NCBI GenBank assembly: GCA_905147135.1
Contig: LR990048.1
Coordinates: 18,336,563-18,400,562, forward strand
DNA length: 64,000 bases
Reading direction: 5' to 3'
Source of the DNA: Blastobasis lacticolella
Taxonomy: Eukaryota; Arthropoda; Insecta; Lepidoptera; Blastobasidae
The position numbers were made by a program, and so were the translations under genes. Under the pieces are notes generated by a model. That model saw nothing but the letters and a program-made list of their open reading frames with translations. It was not told where the DNA came from and made no database searches. Shown here in pieces: positions 34,401 to 47,000 of the stretch (positions within the stretch are counted from its first letter, which is position 1; each line of letters begins with the position of its first letter).

Positions 34401-37400
34401 CTGTATCCTATTCTTATTCCTATCTATAATTTTGAAGGCCAATATAAGTTGAAGCTACGGGGAAAGAGGGCCGAGGGCCCGATTCTTTCTCTATGCACCA
34501 AGCCCTTGTCTACCTAGCTACGCCACTGGCCATGACCCCCAAACAAATCAGCGTTGCGTAAAGATTAATAATAATAATAATAAACGACCGCGCTCGATTG
34601 TACTGGGACCGGTCCATCATTACAGACAGGACTGTTCCCGCTAACAAGCCTGATATTGTTCTGGTGGACCGGGTGAAGTCGTGTGTGTTCTTGGTGGACG
34701 TCACTATCCCTTTCGATGAGAACCTTGTCAAAGCCGAATCAGACAAAATAATTAAATATCTGAATCTGTCGCACGAGGTTACCGATATGTGGCAAGTGAC
34801 ATCCACTGAGATCATTCCAGTCGTAGTTTCAACAAACGGTCTGGTTCCAACTTCTCTTCGTGGCCATCTGAAGAGGTTGGATTTGAGTGATGGACCAGTC
34901 GTAGCGAGGCTCCAGCGAGCGGTCTTGCTGGATAATGCGAGGATTGTCCGCCGATTCCTCTCTCTCTCGCCCTGACCCTCGGCCGTTTGGTCTCCTCTGC
35001 CGAGGGGTATCCTCCCTTAAACGGGAAGAAATATAATTTAATTTCGTAATAATAATAATAATAAATATTCGTGGACAAATTCACACAGCGCCATCTAGCC
35101 CCAAACTAAGCAAAGCTTGTACTATGGGTGCTAGATAACTGATATACTTCTTAAATACTTTTAAATACTTACTTATTATACATAGAACACCCAGACCCGT
35201 AACAGAAATTAAAATTCATCATTTAAATTTCTGCCCGGCCGGGAATCGAACCCGGGACCTCTTGCGTGGCAGACCGGCATGTTGACCATTGAACCACTCA
35301 GGTCGTCGGTTTATTTAAGTTATTATTTAAATTAATTTATATGTTTTGTACAGGTCAATTAACCCACACAGATAAGGGAGTCAATGAAAAAGATACACAT
35401 GCAGGATTCGCAACTGTCAAAGAATCATCCATTGGGAGACAGGAAAGTAATCGAGGTATAATTATTGTGTCATTTAAATAATTTATTTCAGGATTTTAAA
35501 TCTTATTGTCGGTATAAATGTGATAAGATAAGTACCGATAAAGTTGAAACAATTAGCATTCCTTTAGTAACAGGAGATAATCGGATACAAATAGTGGCAA
35601 CAAAGTTAGTTAGATAGTGGTAGATAAAAAAAAAGAGTCATGTGCCAAAAATATCTGTGGCCAAACATTAGTTTTTTGATAACAATCAGTTACTTAGGTA
35701 ATAATAATAAATATTTATGGCGAGCGTCGGTTGCCTAATGGTTAAGGGGTCCAACACGTACCCCGTGGTACCGGGTTCGAACCTTGGTACCGCCATGTAC
35801 CAATTACTCTTTTCTGGGTTATGTACGTATATTAGTTGAACACTTACCAATACTCTTAAAGCGAAGGAAAAACATCGGGATAAAACCTCCACACCCTGGA
35901 AACTGAAAATGTAACCATGATCCGGTCAGGTTCTCCTGTTAACAGAGTCACGAAGGTTAGATGGCAGTCGCTTCACTGTAATTACCTGATCTGCCAAATC
36001 CTGGATTATGACCAAGGCAAGAGCACGACCAGAACATTAACGCCAAGATGACCAATAATAAACTTTTTAAATATTGTTTGCTAACCATATGGTATTAAAA
36101 AAAATTAACAACTATAAATAGAAATCATAAATCCGTTGTCCATAATAAAGTATATTTAAAATTCAAACTACCATAAACCTAAGCTAAAATGTTACATGAA
36201 TTTTACATATAAAAACAGATTACAAACCGCTGCCCAGCGGCGGATTTTGATTACCCACATTCAAATATATGGTGATATCAGAAAGCTGACGGCGTGACTT
36301 CTTTGCATGGTGATTTATATCTTGGGGCTTGCCGTTTATTACTTTGTACTTATACTGGTGACATACAGTTGTTATAGTAGCGGCCCGGCTGTTACAAGGT
36401 TGGAAATAACTCAATTTACGTGGTTATTCTCGTGACTCCATTTGGATACTTAGACCCGTTCTGGATGTTTTTCTTAAGACTTTACTCCGTAGGAAATTCC
36501 TATAACTTGCGATACCTTGCACAGAATTTAAAGCTACTGAGATCAGCAGTTATATTTACGTGCTGGCTGATCAGTCAGTCTTCTGTTATTTTTTTAACTA
36601 TAACACATTTTTCTCATGCAACAGTTTGGACTGATGATGACCTGGTGGCCCAAGCTTATCTATTCTTCCTTGGTGGTTTCGAGACAGTGTCTTCCACCAT
36701 ATCGTTCCTGCTTTATGAGCTGGCTATCAATCCTGATGTGCAGGATAAGCTAGTACGGGAGATCAGAGAATATGATGAGAAGAATGGTGGAAAGTTTGAC
36801 TACAACTCTGTCCAGAAAATGGAGTACCTTGATATGGTGATATCAGGTAAGAACACAAAAAATCTAAAGTTGTGGTTATCTTAATGTGGGTAAAATTAAG
36901 AAGAATCTAGCTAAAGCTATTACATATTAACAGTATAACGATGAGCTCATGAAATCACGATTTCCCAGTGAAACAAGTGACATTGTTCATTAATGTGTTT
37001 GATTGTACAACGGATTAATAAAAGACGAATATCAAAAATGCCATATATGGTAGTGAGTAGTAGCAGTAGTAGTAGCTGGAGCGTTAAAACGGGAAACGCT
37101 ACATATTTACAAGATAATAACATCAACAGAGAAGCACCGTTTGTGCTACCTAGAATAGTATATAGCGCTCAAGATAAATACACAAAACTTACGCGCAATA
37201 AGACAAGGTTGATGAATCTAGAAGTAGCGAAAAAGGTTTGTCTGTAGTAAGGGGAACAATGTGGTCTCTGTCCCTTCGGGGAAAACTTTTATAGATGCGA
37301 TTGTAAGAAATGTGTCACCATTTTACGAAGCACTTCCAATTCCTGAAGAATTTGTTTCTTCGCTATTTCCAAGTTGAGTACTTGATTATAATTTGTTTAG

Positions 37401-38691
37401 AAATCATTCAAAAATGGCCGGCAACAATGGCTATTGACAGAATGTGCACCAAGGAGTACAATTTAGGTAGACCTAATGACAAAGCCACAGAAGACTACAT
37501 CGTAAGTATTATGTGTATGGATGATGATGATGAGGAAGGATAGTATAGACATATTATGGCCCAAACTATGAGAATGTGATAAACAAGCTATAAGCCTAGG
37601 TGGATACCTCCACCTTGTTATTACTACAGAGTATGAATGAATGCCAGATGTTATGAGTGACAGTAACCGCTTTAACAACTTTCATTAATTGCCCAGCAGC
37701 ACATTACAAACGCAAATGGTATTCTAAAAAAAATTGAACAGATAACCAGATCAGACCTAAAACGACATCCCTATACAATATTTGATTATCGCGATATTCC
37801 CTGAACAAACAGCCAGCTCTAAAAGAGTTGGGTTCCACATATGTAAACCTTTATTCAGGTACACAAAGATGAAGCTTTGATGTTACCGGTATGGGCTATC
37901 CACCACAATCCTGAATACTACCCAAATCCAGCCAAGTTTGATCCTGAAAGGTTTTCTGAAGAAAACAAGCACAAAATTCAGCCATTCACATATATGCCTT
38001 TTGGAGTTGGACCCAGGAATTGCATCGGTGAGAAAACTATAACATTATTCCTTTAATTTGAATGGCGACTGCGTATTATAATCCGTATAATAATATAGAC
38101 TACGTGGTCAGCTAATTCATTGTCATCATCATCATCATCACAGCCATGACAGTCCACTGCAGGGCTTAGAGCCTCTTCCATGAGAGAAGAGGTTATTGCT
38201 ATAATTTCCACGCTTGGCAGGCGGGTTGGAGATCGCAGTGTTGTAAATATAGAAATGGAAAACGCTGCTGCTAATTTTGCAGCATACGGAGATTCCAGAA
38301 CTATTTAGATTTTTTGTATCGCAAACATTAGTCACCATGTACGATACTTACGAGTGTAAGGGATTCGTACTAATCTACTCAGTCGGATACCAAACCCGGC
38401 CAAACATTTAAAATTTAAAAATATAATCAATATTAGAAAAATAAAACAGATTCATAATAATTGACAAAAACGTGCGTGATCCCTATTCACTTTTGATGTT
38501 ATATTCCCCTTCGTTTACATCCAGGGTCTCGGTTCGCGCTGTGTGAGGTGAAGGTGATGGTCTACCAACTTCTGAGGACTATGGAGCTGTCTCCAGGTGC
38601 AAAGACACCTATACCAGCAAAATTGGCCAGGGGCAGTTTTCAGATGAAGTTGGAGGGCGGACACTGGGTTCGATTCAAGATCAGGAAGTAA
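28440..38691 (+). CDS. CYP9A: CYP9A-like cytochrome P450, gene C (complete, 533 aa, altered ExxR)
   Basis: Exons: 28440-28639, 29435-29598, 30459-30596, 30952-31154, 32080-32215, 35354-35455, 36625-36846, 37401-37501, 37859-38027, 38525-38691 (stop TAA). No stop or frameshift. Intron 1 starts GCAAGT (GC-AG); the others are GT-AG. Motifs: anchor MIFWIWCIGLVAAVVLYI; hinge LWPLPILGN; WKEMR (125-129); helix I GGFETVSS (331-338); PERF (451-454); haem loop PFGVGPRNCIG with Cys477. Odd: helix K reads E-I-I-Q (389-392), so the Arg of ExxR is Gln. Known: ExxR with the PERF Arg stabilises the haem-side core and is nearly universal. The protein may be poorly folded, altered in function, or an early pseudogene; an assembly error is possible. 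Intron 5 (3.1 kb) is filled with transposons. Closest to gene D. Confidence 0.93.
29160..29345 (+). pseudogene. Jockey/R1-like LINE tail in gene C intron 1
   Basis: Encodes MIWNELPSEVFSLRYNMVF with frame breaks after it and ends at CATCAGGTGGACCG, the same C-terminal block as 6785-6990. Fragment only. Confidence 0.55.
30627..30830 (-). repeat. SINE-B, truncated copy in gene C intron 3
   Basis: Begins TCATCATCATAGCCCATAAC and runs to GACACCCGCGATTGG. About 30 bp in the middle and the head sequence (ACACCACACGG) are missing. Confidence 0.75.
31526..31642. repeat. Short inverted repeat in gene C intron 4
   Basis: CCATGCATTGTC (31526-31537) and its exact complement GACAATGCATGG (31631-31642) bracket about 93 bp that contain a tandem ATTTCAAATG. 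Could be a very short MITE; weak evidence. Confidence 0.35.
31650..31912 (+). repeat. SINE-T copy in gene C intron 4
   Basis: Begins within the tRNA-like head (CCCACTCCGGCCATGTACC) and contains GTTGAATACTAACCGATGC, ATCGTGATGAAACC, and the end GGACATTAACGCCAAGATG. Non-coding. Confidence 0.75.
32310..32400 (-). repeat. Unnamed repeat shared with 63480-63560
   Basis: The complement of this stretch (TTTTTAAATTTAATTATTTT, TGTTATGAAAACTTAAG, GTGCCATTGTGC) matches 63490-63555. Two copies are known here, in opposite orientation; family not recognised. Confidence 0.5.
32658..34528 (+). mobile_element. hAT DNA transposon in gene C intron 5 (decayed)
   Basis: Perfect 14-bp terminal inverted repeats CAGTGGCGTAGCTA at both ends, and an identical 8-bp target duplication GCCATGAC (32650-32657; 34529-34536), the hallmark of hAT. 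The interior has transposase pieces on the plus strand: CVGQCYDGASVMSGAYNGVQ near 33080-33140, the CASHNLNLVVNDA block, and the C-terminal dimerisation region with FHTIPVTSAAAERSFSKL near 34125-34180. Stops and frameshifts (for example near 33308, 33520 and 33640) break it, and a foreign-looking piece at about 33310-33360 interrupts it. Similar to the ZMYM1-like group of hAT transposases. Confidence 0.9.
34569..35064 (+). pseudogene. R4/Dong-like non-LTR fragment between TAA repeats
   Basis: Between (AAT)n at 34569-34584 and 35048-35064 an open frame (34598-34975) encodes ITDRTVPANKPDIVLVDR and FLVDVTIPFDENLVKAESD, then a Ser-rich end. This resembles the C-terminal endonuclease region (PD..D-type) of R2/R4-like elements. 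Dong of the silkworm is known to insert into TAA repeats, which fits the flanks. Only the 3' end is present. Clade call is an inference. Confidence 0.5.
35063..35306 (-). repeat. SINE-A, full copy in gene C intron 5
   Basis: Reverse SINE-A: GGACAAATTCACACAGCGCC at the left, CCCGGCCGGGAATCGAACCC (tRNA-like B box) near 35234-35256, and ending ACCACTCAGGTCGTC. The head is close to that of the copy at 3169, 47 bp before the exon 6 acceptor. Confidence 0.8.
35717..36048 (+). repeat. SINE-T, full copy in gene C intron 6
   Basis: tRNA-like head (GTCGGTTGCCTAATGGTTAA; GGTTCGAACC), body with TATTAGTTGAACACTTACC, and the end GAACATTAACGCCAAGATG. Confidence 0.8.
38128..38402 (-). repeat. SINE-B copy in gene C intron 9
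   Basis: Starts with TCATCATCATCATCA and carries all the family landmarks (GTCCACTGCAGGGCTTAG, GGCGGGTTGGAGATCGCAG). Head slightly diverged (ATACCAAACCCGGCC). Confidence 0.8.
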
Positions 38692-41020
38692 GATAAAGTT
38701 ATGAAAACCATGCAACCGAAATGACAAAAAATATGTGATTTTTATTTGGGAAGCTTTTATTCTATTTAAATTTAAAATCACAGATTATAGGTATGTAACA
38801 GTTACTGATACTATTGTAATTTGTTGATTGTTTCGAAAAAGATGTCCATAAAATGGAAGTGGCAGTTTTAAATAACTTTTTTTAATTAAAATACTTGAAT
38901 GCAAAAATGTATTATGTTGTAATGTTGTTGTTGTCGTGTAAATGTTTTTTTAGCTGGAAAATTCAATTAGAAAATCTCGGAATATCGACTCAATTGTTTG
39001 ATTTACATTCGCCACATCATTAGGCTACATCGGGACTTAAGCCTCTTCTACATTAGTTGGAGGTATGTCATGGTATGAACGCAGGCAATACATCTCTGGT
39101 GCGACGGTATTGATATATACCATTTCAATTCAATTTAATTTATGAATTGGTCGACATAAGTGTTACAAAAGATCTTACATACCATACATCTATGCCATAA
39201 TTTCCACGATTATCGTGTGGATTGGAGATCGCAGTGTTATAGCTAATATAAAAATGCTATTGTCCATTTTATATTCTTCGGAGGTCATAGCTAAAATAGC
39301 CATGTACAGTCTGTTCCCATACTTATGTCACTAGACACATTGTCCAGATTTTTTGCTGAGAGGACATTAAGCACAGCACAGAGCAAGTAAGGACTCAGGA
39401 TAGCACATTAGAATAGGCCTTCGATGATTTTGCCAACGGAACGGCTAATGGATTACGCCATGGCCACAGACTTTAATCATAGAGCCAACCAGATTAACTT
39501 ATAATACAGTAGTTGATTCCTGCTATGGCACCATTGCGCTGCAGCCCTTGTCCAATCTGACACGGAGTATTCCTGCTGAAGTCTCACAGTGACATGCGTG
39601 CCAACGAACTCACCACCAAGAATTCCGAAGACCGAGTAAAGTAGACTAGGAAGAGTAGGAAGGCGGACCTCGGGCCTCGCATGCCGCGCGGGAACGCAAC
39701 CGGGATTTAACGTAAGATGATGATGACGATGACCCGGTTTATTTGTAAAAGTTGGCTGGTAAATATGTCAAGGAACACGGAAGGCAGCCCTCGCTAATGA
39801 TGATCTGCCTTTACTATTCAACGACACTAACGCCGTGCATTCCATATAGGAGTGGCCGAAAAAATTCTAATAGCAAGGGTTTTGGTTTTGGCTTCAGTAG
39901 TCCTCACGAAGGAGACGTCCAGCTTGCTAACAGAGCCTGGGCAACACCGAGCTTGCGTCGCCCCGACGCAGCCTCAACGGAGCCCTGTGATTCCGCCAGG
40001 TTATTAGTGAGATCATAAAAAGGGAAAGATAAAAATCTTTTAAATTAAAGTGATACTAACCTTTAGTTTTTGTTTCAAATAATAAACACTATAAGGCCGC
40101 CAATGATTGATTTGCGGCGCGCGCATAAGAAATTCATGCAATTTCGAAGTGATATTTGAACGCACGTCGCCAACGCCTACGTACGTCGACGCGCCCATTA
40201 GAAATTCCTAAAATTTTGAAGTGATATTTGTTGATAGCACAACGTGCATAGCTGACGCTTGATAGTCGCTTGGGCCTTACAAAATATGGGTTAGGTAAAA
40301 ATGGTTGTCAATTTACTACTTACTTTTGCCTAAATTAAATGATAAATTGTTATTCGAATCTTGTACCCTCGTTGACGAACTGTGCTAAGGAAGTACGTGT
40401 GTGCTTCGTATCGTGCGAGCAGAGTGCAGGAGGATTAGGAGCAGAAGAAGATGAGGTGGGAGGGCAGGAGGTAGGGTTCTGGCTGAACAGGCAGAAGATA
40501 GTATTATGTTATCCGCCGACTTTGAGAGAGTGCAGAGGTAACTGATCCACAGGTTAGTGAGTCAAGAATTGCGCGCGCCCAAAAGAGACACCGTTAAGTA
40601 AAGCGACAAGAATGCCAGATTACTAATTTGACAGATAAGCAGAATGTCAGATTCATTTTTCACGTGACAATTCTTTCTTAGTATTAGGCAAAACCTCGAT
40701 GATCGCGATGGGTCATAAGAAATACGTAGGACCATGGGTGGTGGAGAAAAAAATTACCATGAAGTAAGTCGGTTGTCAAATACTTTCCTAGTTCGTGAAT
40801 AAAACAAATAAATACCATAGGACTCATTATTATTATTAAAATGGTATTATGATGTTAATAAATTCAGTCGATGTTACATATTTACTCATTGTAAGTACAT
40901 ACATTTTCAATTACAGTTCAATTTGAATAAAGTACTTCATTAAATTTATCTTTTCAACTAACAATTATTATTATTTGTGTCATATTTCGGTTGCTTGGTT
41001 TTCATATTATTATCTTCATC
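38692..41020. other. Tail-to-tail spacer between genes C and D
   Basis: No gene. It holds a diverged SINE-B piece (39178-39296; GGATTGGAGATCGCAGTG), an RTE LINE tail (listed separately), and a small repeat at about 40093-40280 bounded by TAAGGCC and GGCCTTA with two internal GAAGTGATATTTG direct repeats. 40300-40900 is unassigned; its open frame at 40339-40545 has no domain. Confidence 0.5.
39570..39720 (+). pseudogene. RTE-type LINE 3' tail
   Basis: GACATGCGTGCCAACGAACT, AAGACCGAGTAAAGT, and GCAACCGGGATTTAACG followed by GATGATGATGACGATGA match the 3' end of the LINE in gene B intron 8. In-frame stops present. Confidence 0.65.
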
Positions 41021-44000
41021 TTACTTCCTGATCTTGAATCGAACCCAGTGTCCGCCCTCCAGCTTCAACTGAAAACCGTCCACCGCCAATTTTGCTGGTA
41101 TGGGTGTCTTCGTACCCGGACACAGCTCCATACTCCTCAGCAGTTGGTAGACCATCACCTTCACCTCGCATAGCGCGAAACGAGACCCTGAATGTATACG
41201 AAGGGGAATAAACATACAAAGAGGTGATGACAGGCAGTAAAGTTTATCCTGAAGGCCTCAACATAGCCGCGTAACGTGTTATTAAAGAAATCGTACTGTG
41301 GCTACCTCGAACCGCAATTTCTCGGATATGGGTAGAATAGTTACTATGGAGATATTGTAATAATTTTATGTTGTGACTTAAAATATTAGTGATGTAGCCA
41401 GTACGCGAGTGTTACCTTAATTAAATATGACACTCCTAAGATACAGCTGTAACTGCGAGTTAATACGACGTTTACTAAATAGGTCGATCGTTCATACTGC
41501 GATTACCATCGTTAATGCTAAAAAAGTACGCATTTGCTATACCATTAAAATGTCAAGGGATGCTAATCACCTCCCAAGACTATTTAACCAGTCTCAGGAT
41601 CTACAGCAGAAGATATTGGTCAGTCCTGCTTCGCCAACGGTATTAAGAGGCAGACTTACATATGGCGAGATAGTTGCGGAGCTGGAGTTCAATTAGCGTC
41701 AAACTTAATACATAGTTATCTAATAGATTTTAATGCTGAAATAATAAGTTAGAATAGTAAACATTGGGTGCGGTATAGATAATATAAGTGACTAATTCTC
41801 ACCGATGCAATTTCTAGGTCCAACTCCAAAAGGCATATACGTGAACGGCTGAATTCTGTGCTTGTTTTCTTCAGAAAACCTTTCAGGGTCAAACTTGTCG
41901 GGGTTCGGATAGTATTCAGGGTCGTGGTGGATAGCCCATACCGGTAATATCACACCTTCATCTTTGTGTACCTGGATATAAGTTTTAGTATTATCTAAAG
42001 ACTACGTAGAAGAATCTTGAGTCTTACGTAGCTGGTTGTCAATTTAGGCCTTACTGAATTTAGATAATACTGATTAGGACATCTAATTTCTTCTGAACTT
42101 ATAATTTACGTTTGTATGAGCTGTTTGCCATTTAATACTGATGATGATGACATTGTGTTTTATACTACTCAGTAACAACGTAGATAACCCACCAAATGGC
42201 AAGCCGTAACTGGCGGCCATAACATCTACGATTCAACCACATGGGTTTCAAGTAACAAAAATGCAGAGCAGAGCAGGTACGTTATCACCGTGAGGACTAA
42301 AATCATGTGACTTGGGCTAATGTATATCTTGTCTTACAAATCGGAACACAGCACCGCAGGCATTGTTGCTTGGCTGCAGAAGTAACAAGGCGGACGTACT
42401 CATCCTGGCGATCCCTCCGGCTTGACAAAGAGACTACTAGACCATCGGTAAAATGTAAAGCTTGTATAGCAAAATATTCTCATATTGAAATATGATGGGG
42501 GCTATATTGACAGCATATTACTAATATTCTTTGAATTGCTTTTATTGGGAAGGAAAACCTGTCGAAAAATCCTGCGTGTAACAAAGAAAAAATTTAAAAT
42601 CCTTGCAATTTGGATATCTATCACAGCAATCCATAGGCCTATATCTGTCATTATTTATTATGAGGAGCCCTATGTTAGGAATGGGTGATGGTAAATGTAC
42701 ACACGTTCCAAGCTTGTATATAATGCACATCGGCTTGTAGACGTTCTGATACAGTATTAATTTTGATACAGTAGAACATATAACTTAATCTTTAGGTTCC
42801 CTTTAGGTACTAAAGTGTTTCGGCTTCGACCCTATATTATTTTATAGATTTTTTATGTTATTCGACAGACAAACATGCATGCGGGCCACCTGATGGAAAG
42901 TGATATCTATACTAATATTAAAAAGAGGAAATGTTTGATTTTTTGTTTGTTTGTTTGTATTGAATAGGCTTCGAAACTACTGGACCGATTTCAAAAATTC
43001 TTTCACCGTTGGGAAGCTACACTATCCCCGGGTGACATAGGCTATATACCCGTGTACCCGTAGTGGTACCCGTGCGAAGCCGGGGCGGCTGCTAGTCTAA
43101 TCATAATCAGTGACAATTTATATTTATTGATAATTGTTGTATATGAAGACGAACTAGACGATGTGCATTATTAACAGCAGAAATCCATACGCATAATACT
43201 CACGATGTAGTCTTCTGTGGCTTTGTCATTAGGTCTTCCTAAATTGTACTCCTTGGTGCACATTCTGTCAAGAGCAATTGCTGCCGGCCATTTGCGCATG
43301 AGTTCTAAACAAATTATAATCAATAACTCAGCGATGGTACAAATTCTTTAGGAATTGGAGATGTCTCGTAAAAACTTGACCCTCATTTCTTTCATTCATA
43401 TAAATAACGACACACCTTCTTTCCAACGGCACACGCAGATACCACTTTGTACCACATGGTACCAACAAATCTCTTTCGATCCTTCCACTTTCATAAACCT
43501 TTTCTTAGAGATTCAAGGGAACTCAAACAAATGCTTTCCTATTGTTATTTAAAGTACCATAAATTTTATCGTGACATGTACAGGCGTCATGATCTTTTCT
43601 TTCAGACACGTCAGTTCTACAGTCCTAGCAATTCTCCTTTCACTAATCCTCTCTACTTGATATTTTATACTAACTAAGTAATCAATAATGTCACTTGTGT
43701 TACTAGGAATACGAAAGTCATATTCATCTTACTTCTCATGTGCTAGAATGATTTCGGCACGACGCCAAAATCGGAACCATCTTAAAAAGCATCACTTTAG
43801 ACAGAAAGCAGCTGGAGTTGATGTTTGACACCCACGCCTTCATCCAAGTGTCAAATGATCCTTGTAGTATACATAAAAAAGATCTTACCTGATACCACCA
43901 TATCAAGGTACTCCATTTTCTGGACAGAGTTGTAGTCGAACTTTCCACCATTCTTTTCATCATATTCTCTGATCTCCCGAACTAGCTTATCCTGCACATC

Positions 44001-47000
44001 AGGGTTGACAGCCAGCTCATACAGCAGGAACGACATGGTGGAAGATACTGTTTCGAAGCCAGCGATAAAGAATAGAACAGCTTGGGCCACCAAGTCATCG
44101 TCAGTCCAAACTGTTGTATGAGAAAAATATATTGTAATGACTGAACCATCAGCACATGATAAAAACTTATGGTTTCAACAAACTTTAAATTTGCACAAGG
44201 TTTGTCAAATAGGTACCTCATATTTTTCGAAATTTTCCGGGGAGTGAAGTTGGAATGGTGTTTTACATTTTTATAAAAATATACCAAAATATTAGAAAGG
44301 GCGTAATTAAGGCAAAATACGGCCGTAATATTGCGAAAAGTTTATGAAAATAGGATATGCAGATTAAATAGGCTATCTACGCGCCAGTCACGGCGAAATT
44401 GCCGAAATTATATTCAAACCTAAATGCCATAATATTGTCTTTCCCATGAAGCTACTTACACTGTAACGAAAATTGATTTTTTGTTTATTTCAATTTAAAG
44501 TTCATAAAACTCTGTGTCTATTCTACCTAACACTTTGCTGCCACTATCTGTATATGTTACCAAGGAATGCTATTTAAAAGTACTTATTCAACGCTTATCT
44601 TATCATCATATACCTATGGAGACAACAGACAGTTTGTATCTTCAACGAAGTTATTTTTAGAACAAAGTAATCATACCTCTGTTACTTTCCTGTGTCCCAA
44701 TAGATGATTCTTCGACAGTTGCGAATCCTGCATGTGTGTCTTTTTCATTTGCACCTTTATCTGTATGCGTCAATTGACCTGTACAAAAACAAAGGTAAGT
44801 TATAAAAGAAACAGAACTCAAAGTCATTGTGGTTAAACAGTGCTGATTTGTGCTTTTCCGTGAATTTCTTGGAATAGGCATTGCATTTAGATTAAGTCAT
44901 ACGTTTAGAATAATTATTGTAAATTTCTTCCTTATTGACGTAGCTGTTTAAGTCGGCATAAAATAAAAAAGTAAAATAAAACTAGCTAGCCTTCTGGACG
45001 ACTACATCATATTCCTAAGCTGTCCGTTTTCCAAACTGGACACTCTCCTAACTCATCTCAATTTATATGTAAATATATTTATATGATTTAGGAAGTACAT
45101 AGTTAATAAAACAGTTTTAATTTTATTTAACTAATATAACAGACCTTTCTTTGCCTCCATGAGTAGATGTATCATATCGGGCCTCACAATATGTCTCAGC
45201 TCCCTCTCCTGCATTGCCTTCAGCACGAGATGGCGGAAGAACGATCGTGTGTCCTCCGAGAGGAAAGGTATTTTCAATATCTGTACAAGGAATACAACAT
45301 ATGAATTTATATTTGTTATATTATAAATATAAAATAATATAACTATATACTACTAACTATATAATACTTGCTATTTGTTATATTATAAATATAAAATAAT
45401 ATAACAAAAATATAAATTCAAACTTAGTATAATTTATAAAACAGTTTTATATCACAATATCAAAGAGTATTTTTTTAAGTTTTCTTATTTTTAATAATTT
45501 CAACATTTTCCAATTTTGGAATATAATCCTCTTAATAATTTGCCATATAAATTACTGGATATCTGAGAGCTCCCATTTTTTTATTAATCTCCGACGCGGA
45601 AGGATGGTGTAACGTGTGTGTTTATGTGTCTGTCGGTGGCATCGTAGGAACGATTTCAATTGAGAGCATTTTTAGCTTTATTTCAGTAGTTTGAGATGGA
45701 TTTGAGTGACAGGGTACCGATTCTGGTGTGCAATGCAGTTGTTATTATGTTGCAATGTAGCTGTGATGTTACTATAACTACGTCGAGGTATAGAGTCAGT
45801 CCCAGCATCATCCCAGTTAAATTGCAGTTAAATCATTGTTCGACCTTTGACACGTTTTCGTTGACAGAATTGAAGTCAGTTTGACAACGAAGAAAGGTGC
45901 AACTTCGTAATTTATTTATTTATTGGAATACCAACAGCCATATAAAACCATAATGCAGCTAAAGTACCAGAAAACGAATTGTGGAAAAGTTCGAACTCAT
46001 GAAAGTTGCAACTCAACATCTGTCATTTGAATAACAATCACACGTTTGACATGCAATGCAATTGTAATGTTACTGCAACTGAGACGATTTCCGTACCAGA
46101 ATCGAAGCCCTGTCGAAGCTTTACTGACATGTGGCGGTTAGGTTATGCGGAGTCAGAACAGGCCCGAACCTCAGGAGTCAAGTGCTTATGACTATGCTTA
46201 TAATAATAATAATAATTATACTTACGTTCATTATTGCCGGGATTGCTATATATCCGAAAATAATGAGCAGCTGTTTGAAGCTGAATGTGGCAGCAGTTTT
46301 GCCTTTCAAATAGAATTGGTTATCTTCCTCAGTATGAGAGTCAACCTTCAGACCGAAGGCGCAGGAGGCGATGACGTCAGTGGCGTAACGAGAGGTCAAG
46401 TCCTTACAATCCACATCGAGATATCCATCTAAAGCAGGAATGCCATATAATGTAATGGACAGCGTTTGTATCTTTATCACTGACATAACAGACTAGACAC
46501 AAATCATAAATATTCCCTGTTCGCTAAATCTACAATGATTATAAATCTTGCTATCCCATTTTTTCACCCGTACCGATTCTACTTAGTCCAATGCAAACAC
46601 AATTCTAAAAAAAAAGACTTTGGCATCTGTACATCAGTAGCCCAAACAGCACTCTTAGTTTAAGGACTCTGTTAGAAAACCGCTTTTAAATCTGAAAGTG
46701 CATCCTTAGTAGAAGATCGGATCCTGTATAGCTAGCAGCTGTGCCCGCAGTTACATTTGGGATGAGAAGGAAATCACTGCACAGCACATGGACCTATTAT
46801 TATCTGTGGAACTAGCTTTTTGCGATTTCTTTCACGTCGACCAGTTTTTACGTTTTACGTCCTATTTCCATACAATATACTATTGAATTCGACATACCCT
46901 TGGTAGCTTCTAGTTTTTCCGTGAGAGACTTAATCATCTGGTCTCCAGCCTCCACCATGAAGGGTACCATCACGCGGATCTTGGAACTGGTGAAAGCAGG

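Noticed and set aside
36993..37247. 84-codon open frame in gene C intron 7
   Set aside because: Contains a run of Ser from a simple repeat, has no domain, and lies between two good P450 exons in an intron.
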